Part shown: positions 12,297 to 26,412 of the stretch, one piece after another | Layout of the letters: each line of letters starts with the position of its first letter | Position numbering within the stretch: the stretch's first letter is position 1 | Origin: Dillenia suffruticosa | Lineage: Eukaryota > Streptophyta > Magnoliopsida > Dilleniales > Dilleniaceae | Direction of reading: 5' to 3' | Length of the DNA stretch: 64,000 nt | Assembly: GCA_033439265.1 (NCBI GenBank) | Contig: JAVTVX010000010.1 | Location: 25,409,056 to 25,473,055 of the forward strand | Translations under genes and position numbers: made by a program | The notes under the pieces: generated by a model | The model's database searches: none | What the model saw: the letters and a program-made list of their open reading frames with translations, nothing else | Told to the model about the DNA's origin: nothing

Positions 12297-12509
12297 CTTG
12301 TGCTTTGATTTCCTACTTTTTGGCTGCTCTCGATGAATCACGAAAATAAATAGAGGAAGTAACTTTTGTAAGTGGGCTATTTGCTTTTTTTGTGGGATTA
12401 GTTTTTGGATCTACGAAAGGGTTTTCATTGTGTCTTTTAAGGGGAAGAGAAATATGTATGATGGTAAATCTACGTTAGCTTTGTGTCTCCTCCTTGATCT
12501 CAATTCTAG

Positions 12510-12516
12510 TTATATA
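12510..12516 (-). promoter_or_regulatory. TATA box, glycosyltransferase A
   Basis: TATATAA on the minus strand, about 214 bp upstream of the ATG at 12296. It is identical in position to that of copy B (58319-58325). The copied block ends about 21 bp further upstream, so little beyond the core promoter was copied. Confidence 0.45.
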
Positions 12517-12717
12517 GACGGAGCCAGCCTGAAACAATTTCCTTGGACCCATATTGAAATCATATGGTCCACAAATTTCAATCTGAATAATGATTAGATT
12601 CACCAAAACATTTATGTATCGAAGGAAGAAAAGTTGACCAGAAGAGTGCCCCATGTAAGAGTCTAGTGTTAAATTATATCAAAGGTGTTAAATTATATCA
12701 AATGTGACTCCCACCAA

Positions 12718-12836
12718 ATACTTGATTTTTTTTTTTTTTTTTTTGGTTACACAAAAATTCAAATCTTGGATCTTAGCGTTGGGGAGGGGGATTGTGACCA
12801 CTTGGCTGTCCTCTTGGAGACTTCATACTTGATTTT
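12718..12836 (-). mobile_element. Short SINE-like retroposon with 12-bp target-site duplication
   Basis: Insert 12730-12824 is flanked by perfect direct repeats ATACTTGATTTT at 12718-12729 and 12825-12836. It begins with a poly(T) run, meaning a poly(A) tail on the minus strand. Read on minus it has an A-box-like CAGCCAAGTGGTCAC and a B-box-like AGATTTGAATTTT, as in tRNA-derived SINEs. Block X1 has the near-identical empty site ATACTTAATTTT at 6138-6149, which proves insertion after the block duplicated. Confidence 0.75.
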
Positions 12837-13086
12837 CGTCATTCATGTCATCAATGCTTTGGCTCAAATGATCTTTTGATTGAATCAGAAATTATGGCTT
12901 GTGATAGAAGTTATGGATTTGAATATTATTTTTCCCAATTTTAAGGGGGGAAAGAAAAGAGTGACATTAATTTGAGTAAACTAATGAAGTGTACATAATG
13001 TAGACCTCGTCTCAGCAATTGTTCAAAAACTAGCACAATGGCATATCAATAATGTCTGTTCGATTCTCCCAAATGCAAAAGCAACA

Positions 13087-14658
13087 TCAAATTCTGCTTT
13101 CACCGTGTGCAGAATCGCCAGGGTTCACGCTTTGATCCAGCCATGTTGCTTGCCATTGCTTATCATACGATGTAGCCTCGTTGCCCAGCTTCTTCAAGTC
13201 ATTAAAATCTTTTGTTTTACAGGAGTAATATGCCAATGACTGTTACAAACAGCCCTGCCTTGCATACCAAATTGCCTGTTTGGCCTACCAAGTCTAGTCC
13301 TGTCAATGCATCTACAACATATGCCATGAAGAATCGTACCATTGCAGCTCGCCCTAAACATAAGAGAATAAATGAATACTAAATTTTTCTCTTTTGGGGG
13401 GGGGGGGATAGAGAAAATATGATGTGGGATTCAAACCTTTGAGAAGCTCAACATCTGGGAGATAAGAATCTCTTCAGCCATGCCCACCAAAGCGATTATA
13501 AAGCTCCTGAAAAGCACGGGCCCTTCATAAATTGATTCCTCTGGGTATAGTTCAAGGATCTTTCTCCTCCTTGCTTCAGTTCCACAGATGACCATGCCAC
13601 ATATAATTGCTAAACGGTATGAATTAGTCACAACTAATAGACTAGGACTAAAAGTCATGCCTTGCCTGCTGTGCTACAAAGATTCGTTCAGGTGTTCTTC
13701 CCATTGAATACTTAAAAGAAATTTTTTAATGTCTTGTTTTAGGACCTATTTATAGACAGATAAAGGTTAAAAACCGTCCCAGTCACATTAGAAATCCGTT
13801 GGAAGAGCAACTGCAAAGTTCGAAGTGAAGAGCATGAGCATGACTTTCATCTTCACTATTCTTTGATTTTCCACTTTTGCATATGCTTTCCTTTGACCTC
13901 CAAACCAACTTGTAACATTAATTTATGTGACCAAGTGTTCATCACCAAGTTTTGATCAAATCAAACTTTGCTATTTCTTATTTCCATTAGTAGTTCACAG
14001 GCTACAACCTTGAAGATTAAGTTTCCAACATGATGCATGCTTAAGGAGGGGAAATTATTCATTGGGACAGAAGCATTTGAGACCAACCCAATAGTTAATC
14101 TCTCCCTATCGGTGGTTAAAATCTCTAACAAGTCTCATCATTGCCTGCTGTATGCAGCAGCTTATTTGTCTTCACTTTAGGCAAAATCTTTCATTTCCTT
14201 AGTTTGATCTGGATCTGAGGTTATCAGAGCTGAAACAAGCAACAATCTGTTAACACCACTGAGTGGGCAAGGCCAAATACTTTACATCAATTTTGCCGAC
14301 TAAAAGGAGAGAGCAGAAGGTCTTAAAGGAATGAAGGATCACTTACCAGCATCGATTACACTGTCCCAGTCCATCTTCCATCCTTAACAAACATATTCAA
14401 ATCTCAAGTCCCATTCTTTCAATGCTTGTCGCTGAATTTTCCCAACTTCTGCTCCTGAAGTTCATCAGCACCCTTGGTCTTACTTTCATCTGCTTCAATT
14501 ACAGGCTTAACTTGCTCAACAGCAGCCAAACTCATTCGGCCTGCAAGGTCTAAAGAAACAAGAGAGCGGGCCGCTCCTGCTTGAGTCTGCTGTTTCTTCA
14601 TCACATGATTAGAAGTGCAAGCTCCGTGTAGTGATGAAGAAATGGAAATGGAAGCCAT
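13087..14658 (-). pseudogene. LIL3: LIL3-like pseudogene, copy 2
   Basis: Paralogue of 6397-7955, with the same shared lesions: TGA in place of Trp before KNGT and DLNMF, frameshifts before DWDSVIDAG and WWAW, and a stop after GILLL. Exon 1 keeps frame a little longer than copy 1 (SKTKGADELQEQKLGKFSDKH, then TGA). It has private changes: an extra base in the exon 2 tail (gataagaatctc) and CTG replacing the CAG acceptor before EARRRK. Shared damage shows the ancestor was already dead before block X duplicated. Confidence 0.8.
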
Positions 14659-15602
14659 AGATTTTCCTGATTTATGTAGCTCTTTGGTTTATGTTTTCTT
14701 TTTTTTTTGGCTTGAAATGAATTTGAGAAGATAAAAAGGGAAGAGGAAGCCCGTACCCGGTATTTTCAAGCTTGTCTGTATCTTTGCTGTGGATGTGTTA
14801 CTGAAGTTATGGGCAAGCTCTTTTGATCTCATCTGTTCTTTTTTTCTTTTATAATTTTCACAAGATTGACAAAACTCATACTTCAAATAAAGAGAAATAG
14901 ACAAACAAGGAGCAGGAGAAAAAATCTCCCAACTTTTTTGGACATGCAGTTCAATTTCACCGATTAATTGCACGGCGGACTGCCACGAATTTTTTAGAGC
15001 CCTGTTGAAATTGACCGAGTTTTATTCTAAACTTTCAACATAAAGGCAAACTGAACTGAACACAGGACAAGATTTTCGGACACCGATTACAGAAAGAGGA
15101 GTGCTATTCTCAATTAATGGCTTCAGTCATGAGCATTTCACGGTTCATGTGCATCATGAAATGTAACATTTCCCTTGCTGAATTTGATGTTTCTAACCTG
15201 CTATTGCTCATACCTTTTTAAGGCCAAAAATCAGTAACATGGGAAACAACCCTCAATCATCAATCAGTCCAATCTTAAAAATTGCCCCGCTAACAACCGC
15301 AAAAGGAATGACACAAAGAACCATCACTATTTAAGCAATGTCCTACAATTTTCCCATTACTCAAGGAAACAATCACATTTCAGACAAAGGCAATTAAGCG
15401 AAACAAAAGGCTGCAGATTTGGACATTAAAGATGGTTTCCCATACCGGCTACATTTTGTCAATATTGTATAGAAGTTTAGATGAATGGTAAAATAAGCTC
15501 AACTAAAAATTTAATAAAGGTAATCATAACAACCGCGATTCCATTGCCGTTACAGATGCGAAAGAAAGTAATCAAAACAAAGGCAAAAATGGACGTGCTG
15601 GG
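14659..15602. other. Upstream region of LIL3-like pseudogene 2 and GDH 3' flank
   Basis: No coding region supported. Up to 15545 it matches X1. Bases 15546-15602 are the 3' flank of GDH present only here. Confidence 0.6.
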
Positions 15603-18650
<3,048 letters not shown>

Positions 18651-18676
18651 CTAAAAAAAAGTTTCAGAGATGTAGA

Positions 18677-18684
18677 TATTTATA
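18677..18684 (-). promoter_or_regulatory. TATA box of GDH
   Basis: TATAAATA on the minus strand about 100 bp upstream of the GDH ATG (18575). A GA microsatellite lies just upstream (18730-18753). Confidence 0.75.
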
Positions 18685-18729
18685 GGGAGATGGCAGTTAA
18701 GTCTGATAGGACTAATGAGTCATACACGG

Positions 18730-18753
18730 GGGAGAGAGAGAGAGAGAGAGAGA
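18730..18753. repeat. (GA)n microsatellite
   Basis: About 12 GA units in the GDH promoter region, upstream of its TATA box. Confidence 0.95.
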
Positions 18754-18977
18754 GGGGCGGGGGCTGGATCAGCAGGCCAAGCTGCAGAATGGACACAGTA
18801 ATTAATTAAGGAAAGAAAGAGGAAGAAAGGTTGGGGTTCAGCGGTATATTTTCATTCGACTCATGTTGCCATTTGGTTGGAAAAAATTCTTAATAAATAG
18901 AAATAAGAAATATTCATTTGGGGTGGTGGGTAAATTATAAAAATGCCCTTGATTATAAATCTTTTTTTTAATTAAAT

Positions 18978-19110
18978 TATTTATCACCGACCAATATTTA
19001 AAATTCATTCGATTAATTCTACTCGAGTATTATGAAATTTATTAAAAAATTAACTCTCTCAATTCTTATTTATTTGTTCTTATGACTCAAAATAGAAATT
19101 TATGATTAAA
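18978..19110 (-). mobile_element. SINE-like fragment
   Basis: Its order of motifs (CATTCGATTAATTCTACTCG, an ATGAAATTTATTAAA stretch, then CTTATGACTCAAAATAG) matches the reverse complement of the element at 49696-49880, including the degraded B-box side. No target-site duplication seen. Confidence 0.45.
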
Positions 19111-20848
19111 GTATTGTAACGTTTTATTTTTATACCCACAAGAATCGGTGTAATACTTCCTTTTTCTTTAGTGATGAAGAATAATCTTGATAACATTTTG
19201 GCACTATTTGAATACACTAAATATCCTCGTATGACAATATTGGTTACTAAATTTTATGGGGTTTAGTACTTAATAATCTTTTCTTTTATGATATGACTGT
19301 GGCATGAGATGAGTTTCTTTTATTCTTTTTCTCTCTCATTACTTTAACGACACTAATCCAAAAGGGGGGGTGGATTTTGTTATTAACGGAATAAAATATG
19401 AAATAGTGAACTTTTTTTTAATGTTGTTACGAGTAGTAATTTTTAAGATGTGTGATTGGAGGGGAAAGTCCCCTATGTCCTAAATGAAAAAAGGTGAGGG
19501 ATTTTTATATGTATATGAGATGTGAGAGATAATTGGGTCGGCTTCGTAATGAGACAACCAAATCAAGTTTTTTTTTTGGACTAACACCAGAAATGTGTGT
19601 AAATTTTTAATACCGATAATTTATATAAAAAAACAAGCAAATGTTATACCCTTAATGATATAAATCTGTGCGAATCAAATTTAGTTAAATTTAACGTGAT
19701 TATCGAAAGTCGATAATTTATATTAAAAAAAATTATAGTAATTTTAAACCAATTGCTCAATTATAGTTGGATGAGTTTGAAAAAATATATATATATATAA
19801 AACAGATAAATAGATGGGCATTCAAGAGAATTTGTTTTATTTTTCTTGTAATTATATATATAGAAGCAAAATTTGATTAATCTCTAGATCTAAATTATTA
19901 ATATAAAATCCCGAATTCTTTATTTCAAAAATATAGTTATTTACAAAAACGTAACGTGGGTCTTTGAATATTATGCTTTTATGAAAGCAGTCCACGTGCG
20001 TTTATTTGATTAATCTGAGGAACCAGAGATTCAGGGCAAGGATCTGGCCAACGCAATACTTAAACTTCCAATTTTATAATATGTAAAAAAAATGGAATTT
20101 CCCGATCTACAGCAACCAGCTTTGAAAGGTGTGTGATGACCCCATCATCATGTGCGTCATAAATTACCACTTTCCAATTATAATAAACACGACTCCTCGA
20201 ATCCTACACCCAAATCTCCTTCTATATATAAATTATTATCGAGTCTGCGTAATCGTCCAATAATAAAATATTAATTTTTTTAATTTAAATTTTAAAAATA
20301 AAAAAATAAACATGAAGTTAAATTTTTGAAGAACAGTGGTAGAGTAGCAGGTTTTTTTTTTTTTTTTTAATTTTTAATCTCCATTATTAGTACTAAAATT
20401 AGAGATTTATTGGGATAATTACCGGGTTTTGTTACATGGAAAGGAAAACCATGATCAACGTTTCAACATTAAAATATTTTGGATCTGAGTCAGCAAATCG
20501 ATGTCGATTTGCCGCGTTTATCTGCTGACGCGGCAAAGAGGAGAAAATAGCTGGCCATGGGGTTGGGGGTGGCATCTTTGGTTGGTCAAGTCAAACTTAT
20601 TTCCCTGACCAAATGCCCCGCATCTACCATATGCCAATTATAGCAATCTATTTGTTTATTGTGTTAATTATTATTATTATTATAACAACAATAAGGAATC
20701 TCTCATGGCATATTCCAAAGAGAGGAGGGTAGGATTAGGATTAGGATCATACTTTTTTCTTCTGGTCCCAATACAAATGATTGAGACTATTGTACAAATT
20801 TTTTTCTTAAACAAAGTGAAAGGTTATTAATGGGGAGAAATTACGAAG

Positions 20849-21400
20849 ATAATTACGAATTCTAATTCTATATTCTCTTGATAACATTGAAGATATCAAA
20901 TACCATATTTTTTGATAGATTGTATTGTAGGATTGCATATCAATTCTTGAGAAGTGGATTCATGAGTCTCGATCCATCTGTATTGTCTTAGTAAGATTGA
21001 AAATATTAAATACCATAGTTGAAGAATAGTAATTGAAAATTAAAATGAGAATGATTGTATATACCATTCAAATCAAGACTAAATATAAATCGAATAAACT
21101 AAACAAATTTATTATCAAATACCAACCAAAATTATAAGAAAATTAAATAATAATATAACATCGTATCAATTTAGAGGTGTTTGGTTAAAATGAATAAGAA
21201 TTCTAATAATGTATTCTCTTGATAACATTGAAATTATCAAAAAATCGTATGATATATCAAAACAAACTTGCTACCAAACACCAACCAAAGTTATAAGGAA
21301 ATTAAATAATAGTACAAGATCATATCGTATCAATTTAGAGATGTTTGGTTAAAAAGAATGAAAATTAAGATTCGTAAACCCTATTTGAATTAATGAAATA
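20849..21400. repeat. Degenerate tandem repeats in intergenic DNA
   Basis: TATTCTCTTGATAACATTGAA occurs at ~20871 and ~21212. A longer unit (ACCAACCAAA...TTTAGAGRTGTTTGGTTAAA) occurs at about 21119-21190 and 21281-21352. The unit is noncoding, possibly from a MITE. Confidence 0.6.
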
Positions 21401-23900
21401 AAAATAAAAATTTAGAAATAAAACCCTCAAAAATAAAATAAAAGGATTTAAGAAATCTAAATAAAAATATGAGTTTTATAAGACTTATATTACTATTATT
21501 GATTTTGAATCTAATTTTGATTCTTAAATCCAATACCCTTTGGATCACTTTAGAAAAAATTATTAAAAAGTAAGCAATGCCCAAAAATAAATTTTATATA
21601 CTTACTTTTTGAAACCAAATCCAAAGGGTAGGCTTTGATGTTGTCGACGGGAATTACATCCTTTGTCGATAAAACTAAATTGCTCATAACTTGGTGCACA
21701 CGAATCACCTGCAATGGCCCTCCAAAATATCAATATTTGTTGGCTTAGATAAAATAGACACGTTTGTCTCTTAATTAAGTTGAGAGTTTTACTCTTTCTG
21801 AATATAGAAAAAATAATATTAGGAGATCTGTCTCACAAAATAAGTCTTATAGCAATTGATTCAGAGTAATCAAGACGAAACTTTAAATATTAGATAATGA
21901 TCAGGTCACGGTATGAAAAAAATGACCCTCCAAAATTCATCAGTTCCATTTCAACAACGCATTACTTTAAATATTTATAATTTTAATGGAACAGATTCAA
22001 AATTTTTTCCGCAACGAAAAGCACATAAAGTTGAGTAAGGCAGATAATGAAGAACAATGGCAAAGGAGAGAGTTGAAAATTTTTTGATTGATTTTCAAGG
22101 CCTCCCCAAAGCACCTATTTATAATAATTATTTTATGAACTAACATAATTTTTAAAATTTATTTTCTCTTGGTTTAAATTAATTAATATTTTCTGAGAAA
22201 AATAAGTAAAATGAAAATAAAATTGTGATAAATTTTCACATAATTACCTAACTTATTATAGTTGATTAATTTGTAGAATATTCTAATAAATCATGTTGAG
22301 TAGATAAATTATAAAATAAATTTATTCTATCATTGTGTAATATGTTATATAAATTTACAAAAAATTATTAGAATAATGGAAATTTTAATATTTTTGTTGT
22401 AAAATTTTAATTCTTCTTCAAATAATACATTTTTTTATTGATAAATAGTAAAATAAAATAAAATAAAATAAATAATATTTCTAGGCTCCATAGAGCTTTT
22501 AAGAGTAGGAGACCTCCTTTCATTTATTTTAGCATACGCTTAAATACTAAAAAATTAATATACTAGAATTAAAAAAATAATAATTCTAACAATTCTAACA
22601 AAATTTTAAATAATAACTTAGAGAGAAAAATGTAAAGAGAGACATAGAGAGAGAAAAAGCTATTTGCAAATTTGAAATAACTTAGAGAGAGAGAGAGAGA
22701 GAGAGAAGGAAATTCCAAACAAACATGGAACTCTCATCTCAGAGTTGTCTCCATCTGCTACTCTGCATGTGCAAGCCACTGAGCAGTTGTCCCATGAATA
22801 CGTAATGTGAGAAAAATGACATTCCACTGGTACTGGAAGTGGTAGCTTTATTTGCAGTTGACCTCCCCCGCTTCCATGTCCATCCCATCCCCCGTGAACG
22901 CTTACACAAGTGCATTTTTTTTTTCAAAAGGCACAAAATTGCCCCTAGACTTAAGGACTAAATACAAGAAGACCTCTAAATTTTGAAAAATTATAAAAAC
23001 TTCCCCAATTATAAAAATATATAAAGTTAGTAATTTTATCTATATTCTTTTAATTTTTTCAGTTAAATAATAAAAATAATATTAAAATAATTAAAATAAA
23101 ATAAAAAAAGCAAAAAGAAACTTTCTTTCTCCCCGCTCATCTCACACGGCAGAGGATAGAAAAAGAGAAAAAAGGAAAAAGAAAACTTTCTAAAAGAAAA
23201 CTTTCTTTCTAAAAGAAAAAAGAGTAAAGGACGTGAGAGTGAGAAAATCTGGAAACTTACAAAAATAATGCAACAAGCGGATTGATTAGAAAGTTACGAC
23301 ATTTAAACTTAGCATAGATTGTTTGAGAATACCAAAATATAAGAGATATGGGAGAGAAAATAAAATAAAATAAAATAAAAAAATTTAAAAATAAAAATAA
23401 AGAGAGAGTAAAAATAAAGAAAAGAAAGAAATAAAAATTTAAAATAATAATAGTAGCAACAGTAGTGGTGTATTAAATGGATTGTTCAAATTCTAATGGT
23501 TCTTTATGGTAAAGCATGTAAAGTGCAACTACGCAAAAGGGAATACCTTTACCAGAAACAATGGAACAGAGACCATCAAACTTATCAAAATTATTTTGGC
23601 ACTTGCTGTCAAAGTAATTGTCTCATGCATTCTTTATGATCCCAACAGGGTGTTTTTGGTATCTGGTGCATTATTGGTTAGGTCATGCCTCACAACATCT
23701 GCATATTCAAATATACACAAATTTACAGTATACAACCAGCAGTAAACAAATTATCGTTGAGTAATTCCATCAAACATATGGCATTCCATTGATTGTTAAC
23801 CTAATTTTCAAAATTCTGAAGAATCCACTAAGCGAAACCCAGATATTGAACGATGAATAAGCATCACATAACAATTAGAAACGAAAAATGAGGTGATTTT
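21401..23900. other. Intergenic AT-rich DNA
   Basis: No gene recognised. It contains a GA microsatellite (22684-22706) and A-rich TAAAA pentamer runs (22448-22472, 23357-23380). Short open frames here lack any family resemblance. Confidence 0.6.
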
Positions 23901-24722
23901 AAGAAGTGGGTGGGGCACCATTTTTGTCAACCTTGCCACCACCCATTTCTGCAAGTGAAACAACAGGTTGTCTTCCCCTCCTCCCCCCCAAAAAAAAACA
24001 CGACAGGTTGTCTCCACTTGTGTGGAGGCTTATCACCAGAAATAGCAGGAGTGAAAGTGGTACGGCAACAGAAGCAATGAAATTTCTAAAGCACATCTTG
24101 TCTTCGATTGATGATTGAATCACCTTTTTGAACCTTCTGAACTCGAATAAGGCCCCAGAGTTTTTCCCCATTCCACCGCCATGAACCACCACCACCACCA
24201 CCTGGCAGGTTGTCACTTTCTTATTTTTCTCTCTTCCAATTATCTATGTTATATCTTTATATTAATTTTTTAAAAGAATTATAATTATAAGAATATTTAA
24301 AAATTATAATCTTTTTATGAATAAACATTATATCAACAATTTTTAACCTTAAATGGAACCTACCAAGAGACCGAACTGATACAAAAATCAGCAAAACAAC
24401 AGAACAATTTGAATGGTTTTGAGTAGTCGGGTTCCTTAAAATTCTCTCACTTGTTGCATTCACTTTTTCTAGCCCAACCAAATATTTGCCTTTTAATATT
24501 GGTGAGAAGATAGAAAGATCAACAAGATGACCCAAACAAGACTTGAATGGGGGATTCAATTGAAGCTGGGGGTAGAAACTATGCCATTTCCAAAAAAGTG
24601 GTTCATGCTTTTCTTCTTTCGAGCAAAGGTTTGGTTGAGTTTCTTTCTTTTTGGGTTGTATAAGAATTTGAAACTGTGATGGGAAACCCGACAAAGTTTC
24701 TTTCTTGAAATTCGCTTTCTAT

Positions 24723-25207
24723 TGTCACCCAGTATTTGCCTTTTGCATTGGTGGGCGAAGACAACATCAACAAAGGACAGCAACACCATAAAACATTGAT
24801 CAGGTGGTTATGATTCCACATGGGAATTAAACTCGGGTTCGAAGTTCGTACCATGTTACCAACACACACATCGTCACCCAATATTTGCCTTTTGCATTGG
24901 TGGGCAAAGACAACATGAACAAAGGACAGCAACTCTAGATTAGATATGGGTTGTTTTAATTGGACGTGAAATTAAATATTTTAAAATATGATTGAGATTC
25001 GACTTTTATTAGGAGTATCAGACCCTCATATGTATGAAATGTTTTCCGTTAAAAGATATACCTTTCGAAAGAAATCACTACAGCGATCGATTCAGATTAA
25101 TTTGAATGAAATTTTGAATATCAAGCTTAGTCTAAAATATAATAATAAAAAAAAAAAACAAAGGATAGCAACACCATAAAACATTGACCCGATGGTTATG
25201 GTTCCAT
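24723..25207. repeat. Three partial copies of a dispersed noncoding repeat
   Basis: Copies at about 24723-24818, 24872-24933 and 25159-25207 share TATTTGCCTTTTGCATTGG and ACAAAGGAYAGCAAC, the first and third also sharing a CCATAAAACATTGA stretch. A more diverged relative lies near 24474. The two open frames running through them are products of the repeat rather than genes. Confidence 0.6.
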
Positions 25208-25750
25208 TGGTTTACGGCCTCCAAACCTTGACCCTTAACATTGAACTATTCACGTAATTCAGCTCAAGGGGTCCTCTTATTTTTTATTTATTTATTTTTA
25301 ATAACAGACCAATATCAATAATTATATTTGAATTAATTCGTTTCAAATGTTATCAAACTCAATTTTAAAAAAAAAACTTTTCCAATATAATTTTTTTATT
25401 TTTAAATTTTAAATTTAAAATTTGATTAAAAAATTTATCATCATTGCCCATCTGATCAATTGTCTATGTGTATCTCAAGAGATCTATAAACCAATGGTTT
25501 AAGCATTTGAGGTTAAAAATTCAAATAGTTTCAATTCGGAGAAGTTCTGGGCGCGATTCAAGACCGGGCCTTTATTAAAAGGTTTTTCATTATTAGAAAA
25601 AAAAAAATTGCATTGGCTTTTCTAAAATACCTTTAAAATTAATTGTTTAACCACTTGTTTCTCTACTATTTTTGAGGAAGTTTCTTTTCGTATTGTGGCA
25701 AAGATTTAAATAATTTACAAGATATTGTATTAAGACAGTAATAATTATAA

Positions 25751-25932
25751 TTTTTTTTGGGTACCTGAATCTTCTTATATCTAGGATTTCGTTATGATTA
25801 ATCTAGAATCAACCTGATTGTTGGGATTCATTTGAGGTGGAGGTCTCCCAACATTATTTTCTCCGTCCCAGTGAGAGTCGAACTCCCGATCTAATTAAGG
25901 AATAAAAATATCGTTCCCACTTACGCCAACAA
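25751..25932 (-). mobile_element. tRNA-derived SINE-like element
   Basis: Read on minus it has an A-box-like TTGGCGTAAGTGGGAAC, a B-box GGGAGTTCGACTC about 35 bp later, then a body with TTGATTCTAGATTAATC and an A-rich end. It is the same layout as at 49696-49880. Confidence 0.6.
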
Positions 25933-26230
25933 GTATTAATACAGTAATAACTATATACGAATTCAACCGTGCAAACTACTCATTTCCTTCCATATATTTG
26001 ATATAAATCGGTTGAAAGTGGGTTTTTTTTTTTTAATTTCAATATCTGGCTGAAAAAATATAGTATTTAGCAATTAGATTTTCAAAGTTTCCATATCTGT
26101 TTATTCCAATTGCTCTATATAAACCCACCCTGTTTTGCTCAAATTATAGAAGACCTGTACCATCCATTTTGGAACATAATTATGGAAAAAATAATTCATC
26201 CATTTCACTTGTTTTGCTCGTCTTGCCATG

Positions 26231-26412
26231 TATGATTTTTTTTTTTTTGGTTTTTCACTGTCGATATCCAGAATTTACCCGATTAATTGAGCATTATAAA
26301 ACTTATTTTTGGGGTTTGCTCTCCAAAATCTTTTTTTGTCATTTTCAAGACTCAAACTCGAGATCTCTGGTTAAAAGAATAGAATGTCTGACCACCTAAT
26401 CTAAAGGAGTTG
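26231..26412 (-). mobile_element. tRNA-derived SINE-like element
   Basis: On minus it has A-box-like TTAGATTAGGTGGTCAG, B-box-like GATCTCGAGTTTGAGTC, a body with CTCAATTAATCGGGTAAA and a terminal A-tract (the T-run at 26237-26248 on plus). Same family as 49696-49880. Confidence 0.6.

Larger units (their letters stand above)
8846..12540. repeat. Copied pectinesterase-glycosyltransferase block (copy A)
   Basis: The block is collinear with 54661-58350, in the same orientation: truncated pectinesterase on plus, then a glycosyltransferase gene on minus including its TATA region. Both ends are abrupt. The left joint at 8843-8845 shares ATT with both parents; the right joint at 12537-12540 shares ATTT. 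It sits exactly between blocks X1 and X2. Confidence 0.93.
12537..15545. repeat. Segmental duplication block X, copy 2 (X2)
   Basis: Second copy of 5972-8845. X2 differs by a ~95-bp SINE-like insertion (12730-12824), an ~23-bp extra segment near 14274-14297, a small local duplication near 12672-12700 and scattered substitutions. Its right side continues into the GDH 3' end, so X2 keeps the ancestral right flank. Confidence 0.93.
18685..20845. other. Intergenic AT-rich DNA upstream of GDH
   Basis: No gene supported. It includes a reverse-oriented SINE-like fragment (18978-19110), a TA run (19782-19799) and homopolymer tracts. Confidence 0.65.

Noticed and set aside
23899..24216. 105-codon open frame on minus (MTTCQVVVVVV)
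   Set aside because: Starts in a CCACCA triplet repeat, has no recognisable domain, and lies in repeat-rich DNA.
24603..24932. Overlapping minus-strand frames with VVFAHQCKRQILGD
   Set aside because: The peptide recurs because the underlying DNA is a partial repeat; no start context or family match.
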